Assembly (NCBI RefSeq): GCF_000507185.2
Contig: NZ_AYTM02000002.1
Coordinates: 2,007,501-2,071,500 of the forward strand
Source of the DNA: Pseudomonas syringae KCTC 12500
Lineage (GTDB): Bacteria > Pseudomonadota > Gammaproteobacteria > Pseudomonadales > Pseudomonadaceae
Direction: 5' to 3'
DNA: 64,000 bases
Part shown: positions 44,854 through 56,201 of the stretch, piece after piece
How the letters are laid out: every line of letters begins with the position of its first letter
How positions within the stretch are numbered: the first letter of the stretch is position 1
Program-made: the position numbers and the translations under genes
Notes under the pieces: generated by a model
Told to the model about the DNA's origin: nothing
Databases searched by the model: none
Seen by the model: only the letters and a program-made list of their open reading frames with translations

Positions 44854-45680
44854 GCAGCGTGGAACCGAGTAAAATCGTCGTCAAAAACGTATTCAAGATC
44901 TTCGGCAACCGCTCGAAAGAAGCGCTGGAGTTGATCAGGCAAAACCAGAGCAAGGACCAGGTGCTGGCCCAGACCGGCTGCGTGGTCGGGGTCAACGACC
45001 TGTCGCTGTCGATCGGCAGCGGCGAAATCTTCGTCATCATGGGCCTGTCCGGCTCGGGAAAATCGACGCTGGTGCGTCACTTCAACCGGCTCATCGACCC
45101 CACCAGCGGCGAGATTCTGGTCGATGGCGAAGACATCCTGCGTTACGACATGGAGGCCTTGCGCCAATTCCGCCGGCACAAGATCAGCATGGTGTTCCAG
45201 AGCTTCGGCCTGCTGCCGCACAAGACCGTGCTGGCCAACGTGGCCTACGGCCTGACCGTACGTGGCGAGAGCAAGGCGCTGTGTCAGGAACGCGCGCAGC
45301 ACTGGATCACCACCGTAGGCCTCAAGGGCTATGAAAACAAATACCCGCACCAGCTTTCCGGCGGCATGCGTCAGCGTGTAGGTCTGGCCCGCGCACTGGC
45401 CGCCGATACCGACATCATTCTGATGGACGAAGCATTCAGCGCCCTCGACCCGTTGATCCGCGCCGAGATGCAGGACCAGTTGCTGGAGCTGCAAGCCAGC
45501 CTGCACAAGACCATCGTGTTCATTACCCACGATCTGGACGAAGCCGTGCGCATCGGCAATCGCATTGCGATCCTCAAGGACGGGCGATTGATTCAGGTCG
45601 GTACGCCGAAAGAAATCCTCCACTCGCCCGCCGACGATTACGTGGATCGTTTCGTTCAGCGCCGCGTAGCCACCCTTTAA
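44850..45680 (+). CDS. hutV: Histidine ABC transporter, ATPase HutV
   Basis: 276 residues. Walker [12 protein letters not shown]-loop [18 protein letters not shown] signature [16 protein letters not shown], and Walker [15 protein letters not shown]. ProV-type ATPase but shorter, without the C-terminal CBS pair of ProV/OpuAA. Energises the HutXWV importer. 6 bp before the lyase gene. Confidence 0.9.
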   Translation: MSSVEPSKIVVKNVFKIFGNRSKEALELIRQNQSKDQVLAQTGCVVGVNDLSLSIGSGEIFVIMGLSGSGKSTLVRHFNRLIDPTSGEILVDGEDILRYDMEALRQFRRHKISMVFQSFGLLPHKTVLANVAYGLTVRGESKALCQERAQHWITTVGLKGYENKYPHQLSGGMRQRVGLARALAADTDIILMDEAFSALDPLIRAEMQDQLLELQASLHKTIVFITHDLDEAVRIGNRIAILKDGRLIQVGTPKEILHSPADDYVDRFVQRRVATL

Positions 45681-45686
45681 GGACCG

Positions 45687-47126
45687 TTGCAGATGTCGCG
45701 AGCAGAACAGATCGTCATCGGTGAAGCACCTGCGGGCTGGCAGGACGTGGTCGCCGTGGCCCGACATGGCGCAAAACTCGCCTTGTCGGATGCTGCCTGG
45801 GCACGGATCGACAACGCTCAGGCCATCGTGCAGCGCATTGTTGTCAGCGGCGAGCGTGCCTATGGCGTGAACACCGGGCTCGGCGCGCTGTGCAATGTGT
45901 CACTGCAAGGCGACCAGCTCAGTCGCCTGTCGCGCAATACCCTGCTCAGCCATGCCTGCGGCGTCGGTGCGCCACTGGCCGACGAGCAGACCCGTGCAAT
46001 CATCTGCGCCGCGATTCTCAACTACAGCCAGGGCAAGTCGGGCATTCACCGGCAAGTGGTCGAAGCGCTGCTGGCCCTGCTCAACCGGGGCGTCACGCCG
46101 CAAGTACCGGCGCAGGGCTCGGTGGGTTACCTGACGCACATGGCGCACGTCGGTGTTGCGTTGCTGGGCATCGGCCAGGTCAGCTATCGCGGGCAGATCG
46201 TCCCGGCCGAGCAGGCCCTGAATGAAGAAGGTCTGGCTCCGGTTATCCTCGGCGCCAAGGACGGATTGTGCCTGGTCAACGGCACACCGTGCATGACCGG
46301 CCTGAGCTGTCTGGCCATTGCCGATGCCGAGCGCCTGAGCCAATGGGCCGACGTAATCGGCGCGATGAGCTTCGAAGCCCTGCGCGGCCAGCTGGACGCG
46401 TTCGATGCAAGCATCCTCGCCCTCAAGCCGCATCCGGGCATGCAGCAGGTGGGCAAGAACCTGCGCGCGTTGCTGGCCGGCAGCGACGTGCTCGCCAGCA
46501 GCGAAGGCATTCGTACCCAGGACGCGCTGAGTATTCGTTCGATTCCCCAGGTGCATGGCGCCACGCGCGACCAACTGGCTCACGCCACTCGCCAGGTCGA
46601 GATCGAGCTCAATTCAGTCACCGATAATCCGCTGCTGCTCGGCACGCCCGAGGCTTTCCGGGTGGTGTCCCAGGCCAATCCACACGGCCAGTCGGTGGCC
46701 ATGGCGGCAGACCTGCTGTGCATGGCGATGGCCGAGCTGGGCTCGATCGCCGAACGACGCCTGGACCGCCTGATCAACCCGATGGTCAGCGGCCTGCCGG
46801 CGTTTCTGGTCACCCAGCCGGGGGTCAACTCGGGAATGATGATCGTCCAGTACGTCGCCGCTTCGCTGTGCGCAGAAAACCGCCAGATGGCGCAACCGGC
46901 CGTGGTCGACAACTACGTGACTTCCGGTCTGCAGGAGGATCACCTGAGCCTGGGCACCAGCGCCGCGCTCAAGCTGCACAAGGTGCTGGGCAATACCACA
47001 CAGATTCTGGCAATCGAGTATTTGCTCGCGGCCCAGGCATTCGAATTTCTCAAGACACAGGGTTTTGGTATGACCCCCGAAGGTTGGACGATTATTTCTA
47101 CGCTGCCTGAGCGGCCTGCATTCTGA
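45687..47126 (+). pseudogene. HutH1-like aromatic amino acid lyase homologue, lacks the MIO triad and is 3'-truncated by an IS
   Basis: Similar throughout to histidine ammonia-lyase (YGVNTGLGAL, VNGTPCMTG, NSVTDNPLL, QEDHLSLGT). Where histidases have GSVGASGDLAPLAH, this protein has GSVGYLTHMAHV at residue 144, so the Ala-Ser-Gly that cyclises to the MIO cofactor is absent; deamination by the known mechanism is not expected. It resembles the HutH1-type second copy found after hutXWV. Native sequence stops at about residue 461, where the insertion element begins; the last ~18 codons are IS sequence, leaving 479 residues against ~500-510 expected. Confidence 0.8.
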
Positions 47127-47949
47127 ACTCCACAGGGCTCAGGCCGTTAAGTTTCAGTTTGATGCGTGACTGATTGTAATACTCAATGTACTCGTCGATG
47201 CCCGCATGAAGCTCATCCAGATTGTTAAATTTGTTCAGATAGAAAAACTCGGACTTCAGCGTGCCAAAAAAACTTTCCATAGCCGCGTTGTCGTAGCAGT
47301 TGCCCTTGCGCGACATGCTGCATGTGATCGAATGCTCATTGAGTAATCGTTGGTAAACAGGCATCCGATATTGCCAGCCCTGGTCTGAGTGCAAAATAGG
47401 CTTTTCATGCGGCTCAAGCTTCTTGAACGCTCCTTCAAGCATTTCGTCCACCATGGAGTACAGCGGGCGCCTGGCGATTGCATAGGAAATGATTTCGCCG
47501 TTGTACAGATCCATGATGGGCGACAGATAGAGCTTCTGGCCTCCCACTTTGAACTCGGTGACGTCCGTGGCCCATTTTTCATTAAGGTGCTGGGCCTTGA
47601 AATCACGCTTGAGAATGTTGGGCGCAGCCTTGCCTACTTCGCCCTTGTAAGAGCGGTATTTCTTCACTCGCACCAGGCTCTTCAGGCCAAGCTGCCCCAT
47701 CAGTTTCTGCACCGTCTTGTGGTTCACAAGATGGCCTGCGCGCCGCAACGCCGCCGTGATACGACGATAGCCATACCGGCCTTTATGATCGTAGAAAACT
47801 GTCTGAATCAGGTCTTTCAGCCCGGCGTACTTATCGCCCGCTTGCAGTACCTTTTGTTGATAGTAAAAAGTGCTGCGCGCCAGACCGGCAAGCTTCAGCA
47901 GGCCACCCAGAGAATGCCCCAGTCTCAGTTCGGTTACGATTTGCGCTTT
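47098..47949 (-). CDS. IS3-family transposase OrfB (DDE integrase core)
   Basis: About 283 residues if produced by -1 slippage from orfA near an AAAAAG run at 47946-47951. Begins AQIVTELRLGHSLGGLLKLAG; the helical HTH_21 part (HKGRYGYRRITAALRRAGHLV) precedes the rve core with catalytic-type D (WATDVTEF), D (SPIMDLYN) and E (AMESFFGTLKSE). The frame appears intact, so the element may be active. Its stop is 10 bp inside the left inverted-repeat end region. Confidence 0.9.
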   Translation of the reverse strand, partial: KAQIVTELRLGHSLGGLLKLAGLARSTFYYQQKVLQAGDKYAGLKDLIQTVFYDHKGRYGYRRITAALRRAGHLVNHKTVQKLMGQLGLKSLVRVKKYRSYKGEVGKAAPNILKRDFKAQHLNEKWATDVTEFKVGGQKLYLSPIMDLYNGEIISYAIARRPLYSMVDEMLEGAFKKLEPHEKPILHSDQGWQYRMPVYQRLLNEHSITCSMSRKGNCYDNAAMESFFGTLKSEFFYLNKFNNLDELHAGIDEYIEYYNQSRIKLKLNGLSPVEFRMQAAQAA

Positions 47950-48473
47950 TTCTGTTGCGCTATTCGTTGCTTCTTCTGAGCCAAGGCATCGAGCTTTTTT
48001 AGATAGTCGACCTCCATCCGCAGTTGCTTCACCTCGGCAAGCAACTCGTCACGCGAGCGCGATTCATCGTCGATTGAGGGGGCGTTCACAGGCGGAAGTG
48101 CAGTCGTCATCTTTCTTGGGCGTCCGGCTTTTGTGGGTGGCTTGGAGGAGGCATCAAAGGCCCCTTCTTCATAATGGCGCTGCCATAGACCGATGATGCC
48201 GAACTGACGGATATCGAACAAGGCCGCTGTCTGGCGCAGAGATAAACGCTCATCATGCATGCGCTTCAAAACAGTCAGCTTGAACTCGTCACTGTAGCGC
48301 TGGCGTTTTTTCTCTTGCAGGCCCGCTACGCCATGAATCTGATAGGCCGCAACCCACTGCCTAAGGCAGGAAAAATCCACATCGTGGCGATGCGCAACAT
48401 CCCTCAAACCTGCCTTGCCAGCACAATACTCTTTCACGGCTGCGAGTTTTGCCTGCTCTGTATATTTACCCAT
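47934..48473 (-). CDS. IS3-family transposase OrfA (helix-turn-helix)
   Basis: 179 residues from MGKYTEQAKLAAVKEY. Two helix-turn-helix domains (AGLRDVAHRHDVDFSCLRQW; LSLRQTAALFDIRQFGIIGLW) and a C-terminal leucine-zipper-like coiled coil (LLAEVKQLRMEVDYLKKLDAL), as in IS150-group OrfA. It overlaps orfB in the -1 frame. Confidence 0.88.
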   Translation of the reverse strand: MGKYTEQAKLAAVKEYCAGKAGLRDVAHRHDVDFSCLRQWVAAYQIHGVAGLQEKKRQRYSDEFKLTVLKRMHDERLSLRQTAALFDIRQFGIIGLWQRHYEEGAFDASSKPPTKAGRPRKMTTALPPVNAPSIDDESRSRDELLAEVKQLRMEVDYLKKLDALAQKKQRIAQQKKRKS

Positions 48474-48510
48474 GACGCCTCCAAAGGTTGCATCCAACCT
48501 TCGGGGGTCA

Positions 48511-48556
48511 CACCACTCCGCGTGGGTATGCCGTTCGGGACGCTCTGCGTCCGGTC
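48511..48556. repeat. REP-like sequence at the right IS flank
   Basis: CACTCCGCGTGGGTATGCCG followed by TTCGGGACGCTCTGCGTCC corresponds to P. syringae-type REP sequence and to the copy at 38452-38476. Confidence 0.6.
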
Positions 48557-48576
48557 TTGTTTGTTGCAGCCGGGTA

Positions 48577-49308
48577 TCAGGACTGAATAGCGGGTTTTTC
48601 CGATGCGGCCGGCGTAGAGGGCTTGGTAGCAGGTTTGGCCGCCGGCTTTCTTGCCGCTGGCTTTTTTGCTGCTGCAGGTTTGGTCGCGGTGCTGGTTTTG
48701 CCGGTGCTCGCAGCGGCAGGCTTGTTGGTAGCCTCGACGGGCCTGGCCGCTGCTTTCTTGACGGCTGGCCTGGCCGCTACGCTCTTGTCCGCCGCTTTGG
48801 CGACAGGCTTGGCCGCAGCCTTGACCACCGGTTTCGCCGCGCTTTTCGCCGCTATAGGTTTGGCCGCCAACGTGCGTGAGGCAGCCGGCTTGGCTTTCGC
48901 GCCCACCAATAGCTCGATCTGCCGGGTCAGCTGGTCGACCTTGCTGTGCAGCGCCTGTACTTCACTGCGGCTCGGCACACCCAGACGCGAAATCGCGCCG
49001 TTCAGGCGCTTGTCGAAAGCCTCTTCCAGCTCGTTCCACTTGCCAACCGCGAGGTCTTTCACGTCGTCCACGCGGGACTTGGCCGACTTGCTGGTGTTCT
49101 TGACGTCATCGAGCTGTTTCTGCGCTTCGACCTTGGTCAGTTTCTCGGCCTTCTCGCCGTCCTTCACCAGGGTATCGAACAGCTTGCTGCCATCATTGCT
49201 GATCTTGGAATACGCGCCCAAACCAGCCAGCCAGATCTGACGAGAGTACTTCTCAACCTCGCCCATCCAGGAGCTGCCATCTTTGTCGGTTTTTTTCTTG
49301 CCAGCCAT
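48577..49308 (-). CDS. phaF: Polyhydroxyalkanoate granule-associated protein PhaF
   Basis: 243 residues. The N-terminal ~130 form the phasin domain (SRQIWLAGLGAYSKISNDG, then RLGVPSRSEVQALHSKVDQL with a coiled coil). The C-terminal ~110 consist of Ala/Lys/Pro repeats (AAKPVAKAA, AAKKPAARKPAAKP), a histone H1-like DNA-binding tail. PhaF coats PHA granules and ties them to the nucleoid. AAGGAG precedes the ATG. phaI, normally upstream, is only a remnant, and phaD, normally convergent, is not present. Confidence 0.92.
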   Translation of the reverse strand: MAGKKKTDKDGSSWMGEVEKYSRQIWLAGLGAYSKISNDGSKLFDTLVKDGEKAEKLTKVEAQKQLDDVKNTSKSAKSRVDDVKDLAVGKWNELEEAFDKRLNGAISRLGVPSRSEVQALHSKVDQLTRQIELLVGAKAKPAASRTLAAKPIAAKSAAKPVVKAAAKPVAKAADKSVAARPAVKKAAARPVEATNKPAAASTGKTSTATKPAAAKKPAARKPAAKPATKPSTPAASEKPAIQS

Positions 49309-49379
49309 CCTGTTCTCCTTATCGTCCAGACTTGGAACGCTCGAGTCGTTTCGGGACGCAGCGTTCGAGCTTTTATCGG

Positions 49380-49520
49380 CCCGACACGCTCAAGCAATGC
49401 CGTCAGCTCATCGAGCCAGGCAAAGAGCGTGTCTACATCATGTTTAGACGGGATACCGACCCGGTTCAAGGCCTTTGCGACTCGAAGGTCGAAAGCACGC
49501 TCGATTCTGTCGATTTGCGC
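49380..49520 (-). pseudogene. phaI: phaI remnant (C-terminal third only)
   Basis: In one frame the minus strand reads DRIERAFDLRVAKALNRVG (49511-49455) and continues through IPSKHDVDTLFAWLDELTAL, the C-terminal hallmark of the phasin PhaI. An in-frame stop (TCA on plus, 49521-49523) lies directly upstream, and the 60 bp before the next gene cannot hold the missing N-terminal ~90 residues. After ERVG the frame runs on into phaF without similarity. The 5' part of phaI has been deleted. Confidence 0.75.
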
Positions 49521-49582
49521 TCATAAAAGAGCGCATGAACACACGGAGGGCGAAGAAAAATCAGCAGGTCTGCATACGGCGT

Positions 49583-49861
49583 TCAGGCAGCGAGCGCCTT
49601 GTCCAGAACGCGCTCGACTTCTGTCTTGATCGAACCGCTCATGGCCGACAGGATGAAGTTCAGCTCGATGTTGACGCGGATCAAAGCCTCTTCGACCTCG
49701 ACCTCGCCCTTGGCACCCTTGCCCTCCAGTTTTACGGTGTCGCCAGCCCATTCGTGAGCCAGTCCGTATCGGGTGGAAAGCTTCTCGACCAGTTGCTCGG
49801 CCTTTTCGCGAGCCTTCTCGAGGCCCAGGGCGTGCGGGCGTTCAACGGTTATCTTGGCCAT
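49583..49861 (-). CDS. Polyhydroxyalkanoic acid system family protein (PHA granule region)
   Basis: 92 residues: MAKITVERPHALGLEKARE, a central LAHEWAGDTVKLEGKGAKG and C-terminal LNFILSAMSGSIKTEVER. This is the small PHA_gran_rgn family usually encoded between phaI and ubiE in pseudomonads. Function not established; the beta-then-helix layout suggests a small binding protein. Divergent from ubiE. Confidence 0.88.
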   Translation of the reverse strand: MAKITVERPHALGLEKAREKAEQLVEKLSTRYGLAHEWAGDTVKLEGKGAKGEVEVEEALIRVNIELNFILSAMSGSIKTEVERVLDKALAA

Positions 49862-50005
49862 CGGAGGCTTCCTTGATCGTCATATGAAATGCGGCGCAAC
49901 TATATACACCCGCCCGCATCCAAGAAAGCGTTGCAGGTGAGCCTTGTCAAGACAAAGCCGGCCTTGGCGATTAGAATGACCCGCACTCTATTCCGGTGAA
50001 GCGAT

Positions 50006-50775
50006 ATGAACGATCAGCGCAAAGGCAGCGATGCCGAACCTACGACTCACTTCGGTTACAAAAATGTACCGGAAAGCCAGAAGGCAGAAAAAGTCGCTGA
50101 GGTTTTCCATTCGGTGGCGGCCAAGTACGACCTGATGAACGACCTGCTGTCCGGCGGCATGCACCGCCTGTGGAAGCGTTTCGCGATCGAGCTGTCCGGC
50201 GTCCGCACCGGTAACCGCGTGCTGGACATTGCTGGCGGCACGGGCGACCTGACCCGCAAATTCTCCAACCTGGTCGGCCCGACCGGCCAGGTGGTCCTGG
50301 CTGACATCAACGCTTCCATGCTCAAGGTCGGCCGTGATCGCCTGCTGGACCTGGGTGTGGCGGGCAACGTCGAGTTCGTCCAGGCAGACGCCGAAAAACT
50401 GCCATTTCCGGACAATCATTTCGACTGCGTGACCATCGCGTTCGGCCTGCGCAATGTGACGCACAAGGAAGACGCGCTGCGTTCCATGCTGCGCGTGCTC
50501 AAGCCGGGTGGTCGTCTGCTGGTGCTGGAGTTCTCCAAGCCGACCAACAAGCTGATGTCCAAGGCCTACGACGCCTACTCGTTCGCGTTCATGCCGTTGA
50601 TGGGCAAGCTGGTCACCAATGACTCGGAAAGCTACCGTTATCTGGCCGAATCGATCCGCATGCACCCCAACCAGGAAACCCTCAAGTCGATGATGGTAGA
50701 AGCCGGTTTTGACCGCGTGACCTATCACAACATGACTGCCGGCGTCGTTGCCCTGCATCGCGGTATCAAACCCTG

Positions 50776-50776
<1 letters not shown>
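50006..50776 (+). CDS. ubiE: Ubiquinone/menaquinone C-methyltransferase
   Basis: 256 residues. SAM-binding motif [16 protein letters not shown], followed by UbiE signatures [17 protein letters not shown] and [25 protein letters not shown]. It methylates the quinone ring in ubiquinone synthesis. First gene of ubiE–ubiJ–ubiB; its stop overlaps the ubiJ start (TGATG). Confidence 0.97.
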
Positions 50777-53015
<2,239 letters not shown>

Positions 53016-53082
53016 CCAGCAGCGAACGGCGCTGGCACACTGTTCAATCCGCCGGGCATGAAAGCCGGCTGCCGGAGTAGAT

Positions 53083-53475
53083 ATGAAAGACTGGCTGGAC
53101 GAGATTCACTGGAACAGCGACGGTCTGGTGCCTGCAATCGCTCAGGATCACAAGACCGGCCGGGTGTTGATGATGGCCTGGATGAATCGCGAGGCCCTGA
53201 GCCTGACGGCGTCCGAGAACCGTGCCATCTATTGGTCGCGTTCGCGTGGCAAACTCTGGCGCAAAGGTGAAGAATCGGGTCATGTGCAAAAGCTGCATGA
53301 ACTGCGCCTGGACTGTGACGCCGACGTCATTATCCTGATGGTCGAGCAGATCGGTGGCATCGCTTGCCATACCGGCCGCGAAAGTTGCTTCTACCGAGTG
53401 TATGAAAATTCAGGCTGGAAGACCGTAGACCCGGTTCTGAAAGATCCTGATGCTATTTACCAGGCAGGCCATTGA
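53083..53475 (+). CDS. hisI: Phosphoribosyl-AMP cyclohydrolase
   Basis: 130 residues. [28 protein letters not shown] and the metal-binding [12 protein letters not shown] plus [10 protein letters not shown] are diagnostic. Third step of histidine synthesis, as a stand-alone enzyme separate from HisE, as in other pseudomonads. Confidence 0.96.
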   Translation: MKDWLDEIHWNSDGLVPAIAQDHKTGRVLMMAWMNREALSLTASENRAIYWSRSRGKLWRKGEESGHVQKLHELRLDCDADVIILMVEQIGGIACHTGRESCFYRVYENSGWKTVDPVLKDPDAIYQAGH

Positions 53476-53477
53476 AC

Positions 53478-53810
53478 ATGACTGATACGTTGTCCCGCCT
53501 GGCCGAAGTGCTGGAATCCCGCAAGGACGCCGCTGCCGACAGCTCCTATGTCGCCAGCCTGTATCACAAGGGCCTGAACAAGATTCTGGAAAAGCTCGGC
53601 GAAGAGTCGATCGAGACCATCATCGCGGCCAAGGACGCTGCGGTCAGCGGTGATTGCAGTGACGTGATTTATGAAACCGCTGACCTGTGGTTCCACAGCA
53701 TGGTGATGCTCGCCGCGCTGGGTCAGCACCCACAGGCCGTGCTCGATGAACTGGACCGCCGATTCGGCTTGTCCGGCCACGCGGAAAAAGCCGCTCGCAC
53801 GGCAGAGTAA
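53478..53810 (+). CDS. hisE: Phosphoribosyl-ATP pyrophosphatase
   Basis: 110 residues starting two bases after the hisI stop. MazG-like all-helical motif [15 protein letters not shown] and [17 protein letters not shown] with metal-binding Glu/Asp residues. Second step of histidine synthesis. Confidence 0.95.
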   Translation: MTDTLSRLAEVLESRKDAAADSSYVASLYHKGLNKILEKLGEESIETIIAAKDAAVSGDCSDVIYETADLWFHSMVMLAALGQHPQAVLDELDRRFGLSGHAEKAARTAE

Positions 53811-53854
53811 CGCTCTCCCCTTTCAAGCTTGAAATCTTTTACGAGGACTGTTTC

Positions 53855-54130
53855 ATGGGTATTTTTGACTGGAAACACTGGATCGTCATCCTGATCGTCG
53901 TTGTACTGGTTTTCGGGACCAAAAAACTCAAGGGCCTGGGCAGCGACGTCGGCGAATCGATCAAAGGCTTTCGCAAGGCAATGAATGATGACGACAAGCC
54001 AGCCGAACAGCCTGCGCCTCAACCCCAGCAGGCCCAGCCGGCCCCACAGGGCTCGCCGCTGAATCAGCCACATACCATCGACGCTCAAGCGCACAAAGTC
54101 GACGAGCCGATCCGCAAAGACCAGGTTTAA
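53855..54130 (+). CDS. tatA: Sec-independent translocase protein TatA
   Basis: 91 residues. One N-terminal helix ([14 protein letters not shown]), the [20 protein letters not shown] amphipathic helix, and a Gln/Pro-rich tail. It forms the export pore of the twin-arginine pathway. 4 bp before tatB. Confidence 0.96.
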   Translation: MGIFDWKHWIVILIVVVLVFGTKKLKGLGSDVGESIKGFRKAMNDDDKPAEQPAPQPQQAQPAPQGSPLNQPHTIDAQAHKVDEPIRKDQV

Positions 54131-54134
54131 GCCC

Positions 54135-54611
54135 ATGTTCGGTATCAGCTTCTCTGAACTGCTGCTCGTTGGCCTGGTTGCCTTGCTGGTACTGGGTCCC
54201 GAGCGCCTGCCGGGTGCTGCACGCACCGCAGGCTTATGGATCGGCCGGTTGAAGCGCAGCTTCAATGCGATCAAACAGGAAGTTGAACGTGAAATCGGGG
54301 CTGACGAGATTCGTCGGCAGCTGCACAACGAGCACATTCTCTCGCTGGAAGACGAAGCGCGCAAAATGTTCGCGCCCAATCAACCGCCTGAAAACAGCTC
54401 CGAGCCGGTAAATCCGTCGCCAGCACCGGCAGCGGCCGAAGCCGCAAGTCCCGCGCACGATGAAGCCGCACACCACGAAATCGGCCCTGCACAACCTGCG
54501 GCACCGAAGACCGCGCTGTCGCTGGAGAAAACCGCGAAACCGGCTGACGCCGGCACACCGGTCCCGACGCCTTCCGACCACGATTCGTCATTGCCACCGC
54601 GAGCACCATGA
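54135..54611 (+). CDS. tatB: Sec-independent translocase protein TatB
   Basis: 158 residues. [20 protein letters not shown] with the TatB-specific Glu (SFSE) and [14 protein letters not shown], an amphipathic helix, then an Ala/Pro-rich tail. It works with TatC as the signal-peptide receptor. ATGA overlap with tatC. Confidence 0.95.
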   Translation: MFGISFSELLLVGLVALLVLGPERLPGAARTAGLWIGRLKRSFNAIKQEVEREIGADEIRRQLHNEHILSLEDEARKMFAPNQPPENSSEPVNPSPAPAAAEAASPAHDEAAHHEIGPAQPAAPKTALSLEKTAKPADAGTPVPTPSDHDSSLPPRAP

Positions 54612-55408
54612 GCGCTGATATCCCGGAAAACGATCAGCAAATGCCGCTGATCTCGCACCTCACCGAGTTGCGTACACGTCTGTTGCGCTGTGTTGCGGCA
54701 GTCTTCCTGATTTTCGCCGGCCTGTTCTACTTCACGCAGAAGATCTACACACTGGTCTCGGCGCCGCTGCGGGTCTATCTGCCTGAAGGCGCAACGATGA
54801 TCGCCACCGATGTGGCTTCGCCGTTCATCACGCCGTTCAAGCTGACCATGATGGTCGCGCTGTTTCTGTCCATGCCGGTCATCCTGCATCAGATCTGGGG
54901 CTTCATCGCGCCGGGCCTGTACAAGCACGAGAAACGCGTCGCGGTGCCACTGCTGGTGTCGAGCATCATCCTGTTCTACGCAGGCATGGCGTTTGCCTAC
55001 TTCCTGGTCTTCCCGCTGATTTTCCACTTCTTCGCCAGCGTGACGCCGGAAGGCGTGTCGATGATGACCGACATCGCCAGCTACCTGGACTTCGTGATGA
55101 CGTTGTTCTTCGCCTTTGGCGTGGCCTTCGAAATCCCGGTGGCCGTGGTGTTGCTGGTGTGGATCGGCATCGTCGACGTCAAGTACCTGAAGAAGATCCG
55201 CCCTTACGTGATCATCGCCTGCTTCGTGGTCGGCATGATCCTGACGCCGCCGGACATCTTCTCGCAAACGCTGCTGGCAGTGCCGATGTGGCTGCTCTTC
55301 GAGCTGGGCGTACTGTGCAGCACGATGATCAAGAAGCGAGGTGAACATCCGGACGACCAGGTCGAGGACGCTGACAAGCAGGACCAGCCGCCCGCGACCA
55401 CACCGTGA
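54608..55408 (+). CDS. tatC: Sec-independent translocase protein TatC
   Basis: 266 residues with six membrane helices. Signal-peptide binding region [16 protein letters not shown] with the conserved Glu, and [20 protein letters not shown]. Core of the Tat receptor. Its stop overlaps the rsmE start. Confidence 0.97.
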   Translation: MSADIPENDQQMPLISHLTELRTRLLRCVAAVFLIFAGLFYFTQKIYTLVSAPLRVYLPEGATMIATDVASPFITPFKLTMMVALFLSMPVILHQIWGFIAPGLYKHEKRVAVPLLVSSIILFYAGMAFAYFLVFPLIFHFFASVTPEGVSMMTDIASYLDFVMTLFFAFGVAFEIPVAVVLLVWIGIVDVKYLKKIRPYVIIACFVVGMILTPPDIFSQTLLAVPMWLLFELGVLCSTMIKKRGEHPDDQVEDADKQDQPPATTP

Positions 55409-56112
55409 ATCTGCTGCTGCTTGAGGAAGCCGATTTCATTGCGGCTGACCGGGTGGTCCTGCGTGACCGCCGCCTGAAGCACATGCAGGAGGTGCACCGC
55501 GCAGAGGTCGGCGACAGCTTGCGGGTGGGCAGGGTCAACGGCCTGCTGGGCAATGCCGAACTGCTGCGCCTTGACCCCCATGAAGCAGAGCTGCGTGTCG
55601 AGCTACAGAGTGCGCCTCCGGCAAAACTGCCGCTTACCCTGTTGCTGGCGTTGCCACGCCCCAAGATGTTACGCCGGGTGTTTCAGACCGTCGCGACCAT
55701 GGGCGTGCCGAAAGTCATTCTGCTTAACAGCTACAGGGTGGAAAAAAGCTTCTGGCAGACGCCGTTTCTAGAGCCCGAGGCCATCCGCGAGCAACTGATT
55801 CTGGGCCTGGAGCAGGCGCGCGATTCGGTGCTGCCTGAAATCGTGATCGAAAAGCGCTTCAAGCCTTTCGTTGAAGATCGCTTGCCACAGATCGCGCTCG
55901 ATACACTGGGCCTGGTTGGCCATCCCGGTGATTTCCCCGCCTGCCCGCGTGCGGCCACAGAGCAAGTCACATTGGCCATCGGCCCTGAAGGTGGCTGGAT
56001 ACCCTACGAAATCGATCTGTTGCGTCAGTCAGGTTTGCAGCCCGTGCAACTGGGCGAACGCATCCTGCGCGTCGAAACCGCTGTAACGGCACTTCTTGCC
56101 CGTTTGTTCTAA
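55405..56112 (+). CDS. rsmE: 16S rRNA (uracil-1498-N3)-methyltransferase
   Basis: 235 residues. N-terminal PUA-like part, then a SPOUT knot: [38 protein letters not shown] and [17 protein letters not shown]. It methylates U1498 of 16S rRNA. Coupled to tatC by overlap, so co-transcribed with it. Confidence 0.95.
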   Translation: MNLLLLEEADFIAADRVVLRDRRLKHMQEVHRAEVGDSLRVGRVNGLLGNAELLRLDPHEAELRVELQSAPPAKLPLTLLLALPRPKMLRRVFQTVATMGVPKVILLNSYRVEKSFWQTPFLEPEAIREQLILGLEQARDSVLPEIVIEKRFKPFVEDRLPQIALDTLGLVGHPGDFPACPRAATEQVTLAIGPEGGWIPYEIDLLRQSGLQPVQLGERILRVETAVTALLARLF

Positions 56113-56201
56113 GTTGTCAATGTCGACTCAATCGCTTCAGTTAACCGATAGCTGGCCGATGCAGTCGGATACTTAGGAACAAAAGCAGTCAAGGAGTGAT
56201 C

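Larger units (their letters stand above)
47071..48510 (-). mobile_element. IS3-family (IS150-like) insertion sequence, complete
   Basis: 1440 bp bounded by exact 18-bp inverted repeats TGACCCCCGAAGGTTGGA (47071-47088) and its complement (48493-48510), with TG...CA ends. It encodes orfA and a -1-frame orfB on the minus strand. Flanks GGTA and CACC do not match, so no target duplication is present. The left flank is inside the hutH-like gene, the right flank is REP sequence. Confidence 0.92.

Noticed and set aside
45687..47126. Plain annotation as functional histidine ammonia-lyase
   Set aside because: The MIO-forming Ala-Ser-Gly is replaced and the C-terminus is replaced by IS sequence.
47067..48514. 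Target-site duplication around the IS
   Set aside because: The bases on the two sides (GGTA and CACC) do not match at 3, 4 or 5 bp.
49164..49469. 101-residue frame upstream of phaF as an independent gene
   Set aside because: Only its first ~30 residues have meaning, as the tail of phaI; the rest is phaF in another frame.
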